Assembly: GCA_910579115.1 (NCBI GenBank)
Contig: CAJTSO010000010.1
Span: 1-20,757, forward strand
Length of the DNA: 20,757 nucleotides
Source: an uncultured Selenomonadaceae bacterium
GTDB lineage: Bacteria > Bacillota > Negativicutes > Selenomonadales > Selenomonadaceae
Reading direction: 5' to 3'
The notes under the pieces were generated by a model. It did not search any database, had not been told where the DNA came from, and saw nothing but the letters and a program-made list of their open reading frames with translations. Shown piece after piece: positions 14,420 to 20,757 of the stretch (position 1 is its first letter; each line of letters begins with the position of its first letter). Both the position numbers and the translations under genes were made by a program.

Positions 14420-16852
14420 ATGGATAGCATTGAGCAGATTGTCCGGGGATTAAACCCCAGACAGCGGGAAGCAGTGGAATGCCTTGAGGGACCGCTGCTG
14501 ATCATGGCCGGCGCCGGCAGTGGAAAGACGAAGGTGCTGGTGTCGAGGATCGCCAATCTTCTGGCCCACGGAGTCCCCCCCTACCGGATTTTGGCTATTA
14601 CCTTTACCAATAAAGCGGCGGCTGAAATGAAGGAGCGTACGGAAAAGCTCATTGGGCCAATGGCCAAAAATGTCTGGCTGGGAACCTTTCATTCCTTTTG
14701 CGCCAGACTGCTGCGGCTTGAGGCGGATAACCTTGCCGGGTACCAGCGGAATTTCGTTATCTACGACGAGACCGATGCAGCCACCCTTATCAGGCAGTGC
14801 CTGAAGGAAATGAACCTTGATGATAAGCAATACCGTCCCAGAGATGTAAAGGGCGCTATTTCCGGAGCAAAGAACCGATTGATGAGCCCCGGAGCCATGG
14901 GGAATGCAGCGGTAAACTTTCATCAGAAAAAAATATCTGAGGTGTACGAGCTCTATCAGGAGAAGCTGAAGAAGAACAACGCCATGGACTTCGACGATCT
15001 TCTGATGGTTACCGTAGACCTTCTGAAGAATAACAAAGAAGTGCGGGAGCGATACCAGGAACGGTACCAGTATATTTTGATCGATGAGTATCAGGATACA
15101 AACGGGGCCCAGTACAGAATAACCAGAAGTCTGGTGGGCCCCGCCCGCAACATCTGTGTCGTTGGCGATTCAGATCAGTCAATATACGGCTGGCGGGGAG
15201 CGGACATGCAGAATATTCTTGGCTTTGAGAAGGATTATCGGGAGGCAAAAGTGATCCTGCTGGAGCAGAACTACCGCTCCACCAAGATAATTTTGGAGGC
15301 GGCAAACGCCGTTATTGCCAATAACGAAACGAGGAAGCCGAAAAAGCTGTGGACGGAAAATACCGGGGGAGAAAAGATTACCGCCTATAAAGCGGTTGAT
15401 GAGCGGGATGAGGCGAGCTTTATAATTCGTGAGATAACGAGACAGCATTCCCTGTTCCGAGTACCCTACGGGGATATGGCGGTGCTTTACCGCACCAATG
15501 CTCAGTCCCGGGTAATCGAAGAAGGCTTCCTGAAGGCGGGTATGGCCTATACTATGGTGGGGGGGCTGCGGTTCTACGACCGGAAGGAGATAAAGGATCT
15601 CCTGGCGTATCTCAGGGTGATTTTCAATCCGGCGGATGACGTAAGCCTCCGGCGGATAATCAATGTGCCCAGGCGCGGTATCGGGGAAACTACCATGGGC
15701 AAGGTGGCGGACTATGCTCTGAACGAAGGTCTTGCCCTGTTTGACGTTATCAGCAGCGATGAGCTTTTGGCGGAAGCGGGAGTATCCGGTAAGGCGAGGA
15801 AGACCTTTGATGAGTTTTCCGGCAAGGTATTTGACCTTATTGGATCTATGAACGAGCTGCCCCTTTCGGAGTTTATTCAGGAAGTCCTTGATTCCTCCGG
15901 CTATATTCAGGAGCTTGAAAAAGATGAATCCGTGGAAAGCGAGTCCCGCATAGAGAACCTGAAGGAATTCATATCAGTGGCCAAGGATTACGAGGCCCAG
16001 TCACAGGACACCGATGAGCCGGAGCTGGAGGGATTCCTGAGTCATGTGTCGCTGATCTCGGATCTGGATACGGCCAATATGGAGGAGGACAGGGTCACCC
16101 TGATGACCCTTCATGCGGCAAAAGGGCTGGAATTTCCGGTGGTCTTTATGGCCGGCATGGAGGAGGGGATATTCCCCCATGCTAATTCCCTGTTGGAGGA
16201 GGACAAGCTGGAGGAAGAGAGGCGGGCCTGTTATGTGGGGATAACCAGGGCCAAGAAAAAGCTTTATCTAACCCACGCCGGACAGAGAATGCTTTTCGGC
16301 CGGACCTCCTACAATCCTCCCTCAAGGTTTATGGCGGAGATCCCTGACATCTGTGTGGAGGCCATCAGCGCCAGACGGGTGGGAGCTTTTAACCGCCGTG
16401 AGCCGTACGGCGGCGAAAGATTTGGCCAGAATCTTCCCTCCCGGGGCGAGTATGGACAGTCTTATTACGGAGCCCAGAGCGGTTCCCGTCCTCAAACTCG
16501 ACAAAGTTCAATGACTGGCAGCGCAAGCAGTATCCTTGACGCTATGAATCGCCGGGGGAAAACCGAATACCACACGGGAGGGAACCACGGCAGCAACTTC
16601 ATCAGCAGTGAATACGCTGATCGCCGTCCCGGGACGCCGGGGGTGCCGAAAGCTTTTTCAGCCAGGCCCCTGATCAAGCCTGATGCAGAGAAAATTTGGC
16701 AGGCCGGGGATAAGGCAAAGCACAATCTTTGGGGAACCGGCACGGTCGTCAGCGTCAAGGGCACAGGGCAGGAGGCGGAGCTGACGGTGGCCTTTCCGGA
16801 TACAGGGGTAAAGAAGCTGCTGGTAAAATATGCGCCCATACAGAAGGTCTGA
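14420..16852 (+). CDS. pcrA: ATP-dependent DNA helicase PcrA (UvrD/Rep family)
   Basis: This 810-residue superfamily 1A 3'-5' helicase acts in repair, plasmid replication and removal of RNA polymerase or RecA from DNA. All motifs are intact: Walker A AGAGSGKT (30-37), TFTNKAAAEMKER, Walker B LIDEYQDT (Asp222-Glu223), GDSDQSIYGWRGAD, QNYRST, TLHAAKGLEFPVVFMAGMEE and YVGITRAKKKLYL. The C-terminal domain (760-810, WQAGDKAKHNLWGTG) is the Tudor-like module that contacts RNA polymerase in PcrA. Between them lies a Gly/Ser/Arg/Tyr-rich disordered linker of about 115 residues (645-759), longer than in Bacillus PcrA and explaining the extra length. The start ATG follows a modest TAAGGA site. ligA follows three bases after the stop, the usual Firmicute pairing. 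Confidence 0.97.
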   Translation: MDSIEQIVRGLNPRQREAVECLEGPLLIMAGAGSGKTKVLVSRIANLLAHGVPPYRILAITFTNKAAAEMKERTEKLIGPMAKNVWLGTFHSFCARLLRLEADNLAGYQRNFVIYDETDAATLIRQCLKEMNLDDKQYRPRDVKGAISGAKNRLMSPGAMGNAAVNFHQKKISEVYELYQEKLKKNNAMDFDDLLMVTVDLLKNNKEVRERYQERYQYILIDEYQDTNGAQYRITRSLVGPARNICVVGDSDQSIYGWRGADMQNILGFEKDYREAKVILLEQNYRSTKIILEAANAVIANNETRKPKKLWTENTGGEKITAYKAVDERDEASFIIREITRQHSLFRVPYGDMAVLYRTNAQSRVIEEGFLKAGMAYTMVGGLRFYDRKEIKDLLAYLRVIFNPADDVSLRRIINVPRRGIGETTMGKVADYALNEGLALFDVISSDELLAEAGVSGKARKTFDEFSGKVFDLIGSMNELPLSEFIQEVLDSSGYIQELEKDESVESESRIENLKEFISVAKDYEAQSQDTDEPELEGFLSHVSLISDLDTANMEEDRVTLMTLHAAKGLEFPVVFMAGMEEGIFPHANSLLEEDKLEEERRACYVGITRAKKKLYLTHAGQRMLFGRTSYNPPSRFMAEIPDICVEAISARRVGAFNRREPYGGERFGQNLPSRGEYGQSYYGAQSGSRPQTRQSSMTGSASSILDAMNRRGKTEYHTGGNHGSNFISSEYADRRPGTPGVPKAFSARPLIKPDAEKIWQAGDKAKHNLWGTGTVVSVKGTGQEAELTVAFPDTGVKKLLVKYAPIQKV

Positions 16853-16855
16853 ACT

Positions 16856-18895
16856 ATGGAAGCAATAAAGGAAATAAAGGCAGAGCTTATCGCTCTCCGT
16901 AAGGAAATACGCTATCACAATAACCGGTACTACAATCTGGATGACCCGGAGATAAGCGACTATGAATACGACCGGCTGATGCTTCGGCTAAAGGCAATTG
17001 AGCAGGAGTATCCGGAGTTGATAACGGACGACTCTCCCACCCAGAGGGTAGGGGGGACGGCCAAGCGTGAGGCGGGGGTACTGGTTGCCCACGATGTTCC
17101 CATGCTGTCCCTTGAGGATGTTTTTTCCGAAGGTGAGATCCGGGATTTTGTCGCCCGCATTCAGGGGTATGTGGAAGAGCTGGGTATAAGTGAACCGGAA
17201 TTTGTCGTGGAAGAGAAGATCGATGGGCTTTCTCTGGCTCTCCGCTACGAAAAGGGTCAGCTGGTTACTGCTTTGACAAGAGGCGATGGCGTTACCATGG
17301 GGGAGGATGTTACAGAAAATGCCCGGGTGATTGAAGATGTGGTGGAGGCCCTGAAGGATGGACCCGAGTATTTGGAAATCAGGGGCGAAGTCTATATGAC
17401 AAGAGCCGCCTTTGAGCGTACAAACGACCGGCAGGAGCTTTTGGGGCTGAAGCAGTTTGCCAATCCCCGAAACTGCGCAGCCGGAACTCTGCGGCAGCTT
17501 GACAGCCGCGTTACCAAAGAACGCCATCTGTCATTGTTCGTATTTAATTTGCAGGCGGTCAGGGGCAGGGAATTTGCCACTCATACAGACGCTTACGAAT
17601 TTATGAAGGAACAGGGAATAACCGTCATTCACGGCTATAAGATTTGCCGGACTGCCGACCAGGTATGGGAAGCTATTCAGACAATAGGTGCGTCCCGTTC
17701 CGAGCTGGCCTACGATATTGATGGCGCTGTGGTCAAACTGAACGATTTGGCAGATCGGGAAACTATCGGCGCTACGGCAAAGGTGCCGCGCTGGGCGGTA
17801 GCCTATAAGTACCCGCCGGAGGAAAAGGAAACTGTAGTCAGGGACATTGAGCTGTCGGTGGGCCGTACCGGCAGAATTGCTCCCACCGCCGTGTTTGACA
17901 CGATTCAGCTTTGCGGAACAAAGGTGAATCGGGCAACTCTCCACAACCAGGACTTCATCGACCAGCTGGATATCCGGATCGGCGATACGGTGCGGGTCTA
18001 TAAGTCGGGAGAGATAATACCCAAGATCCGTTCCGTAGTCAGGGAAAAGCGTCCGGCGGTCAGCGCTCCCTTCATCATAAGTGATATCTGCCCGGCCTGC
18101 GGCAGCCTTGTGACCCGTGAGCCCGGTACAGCCGATGTCCGTTGTACAAATCCCTCCTGTCCGGCCCAGCAGGAACGCCACATCATATACTTCTGCAGCC
18201 GGGAGGCAATGGACATAAAGGGCATCGGGGAAAGCGCCGTCGTTGGCCTGGTAAAGGGCGGATACGTGAAGAATATTGCTGATCTTTTCCGGCTTAGCAG
18301 ACATCGTGACAGGCTCATCGAAAAGGGAATACTGGGCAAGGAGAAGGGTACCGACAAAGTGTTGTCGGCCATTGAGAAAGCAAAGGGCAATGAACCGTGG
18401 AGGCTGTTGACTGGTCTGGGAATAAACGGCATCGGCAAGACAACGGCTAAATCTGTAATGAAGCGCTTTAAAGACATACGAAGCCTGATGGAGGCCACGA
18501 AGGAAACCCTTTCCCAGGTAAAGGATATCGGAGAGGTGACTGCCGCTGCCATGGCCGAATATTTCCAGCGGACTGAGAGCCGTCAGCTCATAGCTGAACT
18601 GGCGGAGCTGGGACTGAAGATGGCCATTGACGGGAAGGAAGCGGCAACAGGTGATGATAATACCGGACTGCCGCTCAGGGGGCTGACCTTTGTCATTACC
18701 GGAAAGCTGCCTGCCATGTCCAGAGATGAAGCGGCAGAATTCATCGAGGAAAAGGGCGGCAGGGTTTCCGGTTCCATTTCCAGGAAGACAAACTATCTGC
18801 TGGCCGGGGAAGATGCCGGCAGTAAACTGATCAAAGCACAGACTCTCGGCGTAGAGATAATCGATGAAAATGAGCTGAGAGCAATGTGCGAATAG
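16856..18895 (+). CDS. ligA: NAD+-dependent DNA ligase LigA
   Basis: This 679-residue ligase seals nicks in replication and repair, using NAD+. The domain order is complete. Ia has the RYHNNRYYNLDDPEISDYEYD signature (19-39). Next come the adenylation domain with Lys121 in EEKIDG and RGEVYM, the OB fold, a zinc finger with Cys412, Cys415, Cys430 and Cys435, the helix-hairpin-helix repeats (for example LGINGIGKTTAKSV), and a C-terminal BRCT domain (about 602-679, LRGLTFVITGKL). Length is standard. The ATG lies three bases after pcrA and uses AGAAGG within the pcrA 3' end, so translation is probably coupled. The unit ends at the terminator at 18918-18957. Confidence 0.98.
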   Translation: MEAIKEIKAELIALRKEIRYHNNRYYNLDDPEISDYEYDRLMLRLKAIEQEYPELITDDSPTQRVGGTAKREAGVLVAHDVPMLSLEDVFSEGEIRDFVARIQGYVEELGISEPEFVVEEKIDGLSLALRYEKGQLVTALTRGDGVTMGEDVTENARVIEDVVEALKDGPEYLEIRGEVYMTRAAFERTNDRQELLGLKQFANPRNCAAGTLRQLDSRVTKERHLSLFVFNLQAVRGREFATHTDAYEFMKEQGITVIHGYKICRTADQVWEAIQTIGASRSELAYDIDGAVVKLNDLADRETIGATAKVPRWAVAYKYPPEEKETVVRDIELSVGRTGRIAPTAVFDTIQLCGTKVNRATLHNQDFIDQLDIRIGDTVRVYKSGEIIPKIRSVVREKRPAVSAPFIISDICPACGSLVTREPGTADVRCTNPSCPAQQERHIIYFCSREAMDIKGIGESAVVGLVKGGYVKNIADLFRLSRHRDRLIEKGILGKEKGTDKVLSAIEKAKGNEPWRLLTGLGINGIGKTTAKSVMKRFKDIRSLMEATKETLSQVKDIGEVTAAAMAEYFQRTESRQLIAELAELGLKMAIDGKEAATGDDNTGLPLRGLTFVITGKLPAMSRDEAAEFIEEKGGRVSGSISRKTNYLLAGEDAGSKLIKAQTLGVEIIDENELRAMCE

Positions 18896-18917
18896 GCTGC
18901 GAATGATGGCACATGGG

Positions 18918-18957
18918 ACAGCTGGTTTATCTCTGTGGGTAAATCAGCTGTTATTTT
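18918..18957 (+). terminator. Intrinsic terminator of the pcrA-ligA unit
   Basis: A 12-pair stem (acagctggttta, 18918-18929, with taaatcagctgt, 18940-18951; one wobble) has a ten-base loop and is followed by TATTTTTATTT. Confidence 0.8.
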
Positions 18958-18977
18958 TATTTGCCGCCGTAAAAGAC

Positions 18978-19006
18978 TTGAAAATTTCCCGAATCGGGGG
19001 CATAAT
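18978..19006 (+). promoter_or_regulatory. Promoter of the membrane-anchored protein gene, with a palindrome in the spacer
   Basis: TTGAAA (18978-18983), a 17-base spacer and CATAAT (19001-19006) form a good sigma-A promoter. The spacer holds the 11-base palindrome CCCGAATCGGG (18988-18998), which could be an operator. The start would be near 19013. Confidence 0.55.
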
Positions 19007-19065
19007 TACAAATTAGGGTGCTGGAATTTTTGATAATTTCTATTTGAACATGGAGGTTGAAAATC

Positions 19066-20118
19066 ATGATAAGGCTGTCATCGGCCACAAAAATGAAACT
19101 GGCGGCTGTCTTTGTAGTGATTATGGCTGTTGCGGCGGCGGGAGTTTACTGGTATTTTGGTTACCATATTAAAACGGCCGACTACGCCATGAAGAAGATT
19201 GAGTCCTCCTTGAAGGCGCATGATGTCAGTGAATTCCAGTATTATTACGACAGGGAATCATTCATTGAAAAGGTCACCGATGATGTGTCGGCGGGGATGC
19301 TTGACGATGGCAGCACCCTTAAAGGCGACATGAAAAAATCCGTCCTGGAGTTTGTGAAGGTTTTCCGTTCTCCCCTGAAACAAAGCGTGGACGGGATGAT
19401 AAACCGGTTTATCCGGACGGGCAGCTTCGCCGGAGATGACGCAAAGGACAATATCAGCATCGATTCGGCGGTACTGATTCGCAGACTTGGTCTTGATATC
19501 GTTGAATACAGAGGGATAAAATCCGTAGTTGATCGCGAGGAAAATGGCGAGAAATATGCCATCGCCAAGGTGGATATTTATCAGCAGGCAGTGGAAACTG
19601 AGTTCCAGCTGGAGCTGAAGCTGGTTCCTGATAAGGATGGGACTTACCGGCTCACTTCTATTGAAAATCTGGCGGATTTTCTTTCCCTTATGGCATCAAA
19701 GCGCCACGAGAAAATTGGTTCATATCTGAAGAAAATCGATACCCTCAATGAAGCCCATGATAAAAGAATCGTTGACATTGAGCGGCAAATGTCCCAGACT
19801 CTGGCCTCGGGTAATCTCGGTGAACCGGCTACCCGGGAAAAGCTCCGCCTTTTAGTGGAAGATAATTTGCTGAAGGACTGGCAGGTACGCCTAGCGGCGC
19901 TTGAAGCTATAAGCGCTCCGGATGAGGTCCATACCCTGCATAATCTCTATTTAAGAATTGCCAAAGAGAATATAGCCTACGCCAAAGCCTATGGGGAGTG
20001 GCTGGTGGATAAGAAGGGAGAGACCATCAGCGTTGCGCTGAACAGTCAGAAGGAAGCAAAGACTCTGGCTGGTGAAGCGGCCAAAATCAGAAGACAGATT
20101 AAGAATAATAACGACTAA
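19066..20118 (+). CDS. Membrane-anchored protein of unknown function (DUF2939-like N-terminal part)
   Basis: I do not recognise a function. The ATG at 19066 is chosen because TGGAGG (19051-19056) lies nine bases upstream; the in-frame TTG at 19057 abuts that site. The 350-residue product has one N-terminal membrane helix (about 11-32) with positive residues before it, so the rest should lie outside the cytoplasmic membrane. After it come a segment with aromatic and acidic residues (DVSEFQYYYDRESF), an alpha/beta region to about 210, and a helical, charged C-terminal half with coiled-coil-like stretches (IGSYLKKIDTLNEAHDKRIV, and AKTLAGEAAKIRRQIK at the end). The spacing after the membrane helix (ADYAMKKIESSLKAHD) resembles DUF2939 proteins, but the match is by eye only. 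It has its own promoter after the pcrA-ligA terminator. Confidence 0.75.
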   Translation: MIRLSSATKMKLAAVFVVIMAVAAAGVYWYFGYHIKTADYAMKKIESSLKAHDVSEFQYYYDRESFIEKVTDDVSAGMLDDGSTLKGDMKKSVLEFVKVFRSPLKQSVDGMINRFIRTGSFAGDDAKDNISIDSAVLIRRLGLDIVEYRGIKSVVDREENGEKYAIAKVDIYQQAVETEFQLELKLVPDKDGTYRLTSIENLADFLSLMASKRHEKIGSYLKKIDTLNEAHDKRIVDIERQMSQTLASGNLGEPATREKLRLLVEDNLLKDWQVRLAALEAISAPDEVHTLHNLYLRIAKENIAYAKAYGEWLVDKKGETISVALNSQKEAKTLAGEAAKIRRQIKNNND

Positions 20119-20211
20119 AAATGTCGCTTGGTTCAATCTGCATTCAACGGTGCCGCTTTCATAATGCAGTTTTTCAGGAAATTTCTACAGCAATTTTCTT
20201 CATAATGAGCG

Positions 20212-20247
20212 TTTAACGGTTAAAGGCTGTTGTAATGGGCTTTAACC
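20212..20247 (+). promoter_or_regulatory. Palindromic element in the leader of maf
   Basis: TTTAACGGTTAAA (20212-20224) is a 13-base palindrome. Its right half, with flanks (GGTTAAAG, 20218-20225), can also pair with CTTTAACC (20240-20247). It lies just before the maf start and could be an operator or two alternative leader hairpins. Confidence 0.35.
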
Positions 20248-20264
20248 AGTAAGAGGTCTGGGTA

Positions 20265-20757
20265 ATGATAATACTGGCATCTTCCTCTCCCCGGCGAACT
20301 GAGCTGCTTACGGCAGCCGGTATCGGGCACAGGGTAATAACGGAGGATACTTTGGAAACGGTTAGCGGTACACCGGCTGCCATTGTGCAGGAAAATGCCC
20401 GTCGAAAGGCGAGTGCGGTAGCAGAAGCTATCGCTTGGGGCAAATATAACGACAACGATGATTTGAAGGGACTGCCGGTACTTGGTGCAGATACAATAGT
20501 AGCCCTGGAACAGAATGGTGAAAGAAAAGCGGTTCGCATTTTCGGCAAACCGAAAGATGAGATTGAAGCCAGGGAAATGCTGAGGGCATTATCAGAAAAG
20601 GTCCATTCAGTGTATACTGGTATTTGCTTTCTTAAAGGAGGGCAGGAATTTATAGCTGTAGAAAAGACAAGCGTTCACTTCTTGGCTGTTTCCCGGGAGG
20701 CCCTAGACCGATATATAGCCAGTGGTGAGTGGTCAGGCAAGGCGGGAGCCTATGCCG
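20265..20757 (+). CDS. maf: Maf family nucleotide pyrophosphatase, 3' end outside window
   Basis: Maf proteins hydrolyse non-canonical or modified nucleoside triphosphates (dTTP/UTP, m5C and similar) to the monophosphate and pyrophosphate; in Bacillus, Maf also affects septum formation. The first 164 residues are visible. The N-terminal motif is LASSSPRR (4-11). The catalytic Asp76 is in LGADTIV, GKP is at 94-96, and the VHSVYTGI segment and GEWSGKAGAYA near the window end complete the family pattern. A short insert (YNDNDDLKG, 61-69) precedes the catalytic strand. The ATG at 20265 is preceded by a weak AGAGG site; an in-frame TAA at 20250 rules out a longer protein. In Firmicutes maf often precedes radC and mreBCD, which cannot be checked here. 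Confidence 0.93.
   Translation, partial: MIILASSSPRRTELLTAAGIGHRVITEDTLETVSGTPAAIVQENARRKASAVAEAIAWGKYNDNDDLKGLPVLGADTIVALEQNGERKAVRIFGKPKDEIEAREMLRALSEKVHSVYTGICFLKGGQEFIAVEKTSVHFLAVSREALDRYIASGEWSGKAGAYA

Overview
The window looks like chromosome from an anaerobic diderm Firmicute of the Negativicutes (Selenomonas/Veillonella type). This placement is inference from gene content. There is a B12-dependent methylmalonyl-CoA mutase subunit, typical of propionate formation from succinate, and a cobaltochelatase with a signal peptide, which implies a periplasm. There is also a T-box leader, a clostridial-type single-chain PurL, a CBS-containing family II pyrophosphatase, and a Firmicute-style pcrA-ligA pair. 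No mobile element, CRISPR array, tRNA or rRNA gene is visible.

Layout. 1-1463: the 3' part of a methylmalonyl-CoA mutase small-subunit gene, closed by a long hairpin and a terminator. 1678-2806: a promoter and an exported CbiK-type cobaltochelatase gene. 2807-3685: a gene-poor stretch with a strong bidirectional terminator, a truncated reading frame of unknown family on the minus strand, and one doubtful small ORF. 3686-4429: a stand-alone RibD-C/dihydrofolate-reductase-like gene. 4666-6329 (minus): an Lrp/AsnC regulator and a class I aminotransferase, coupled by a one-base stop/start overlap and preceded by a complete T-box leader (6353-6569). 6642-10917 (plus): a YhcH/DUF386 gene, then purL. 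The promoters of the minus and plus units lie back to back, with overlapping -10 boxes.

11106-14326: dtd (D-aminoacyl-tRNA deacylase), ppaC-like CBS-pyrophosphatase with its own promoter and terminator, and a PfkB-family kinase. 14420-18895: pcrA and ligA, three bases apart, closed by a terminator. 19066-20118: a membrane-anchored protein of unknown function with its own promoter. 20265-end: the 5' part of maf.

Most of the window is housekeeping: purine synthesis, pyrophosphate removal, tRNA proofreading, DNA repair and ligation, and nucleotide sanitation. The mutase and the cobaltochelatase sit side by side and both belong to B12 metabolism, but terminators and a promoter separate them. The most interesting signals are the T-box controlling a transcription factor plus aminotransferase, the overlapping divergent promoters in front of it, the truncated minus-strand gene at 3052-3279, the long palindrome at 1490-1554, and the shortened barrel of the mutase subunit. 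I found no clearly new multi-gene system.
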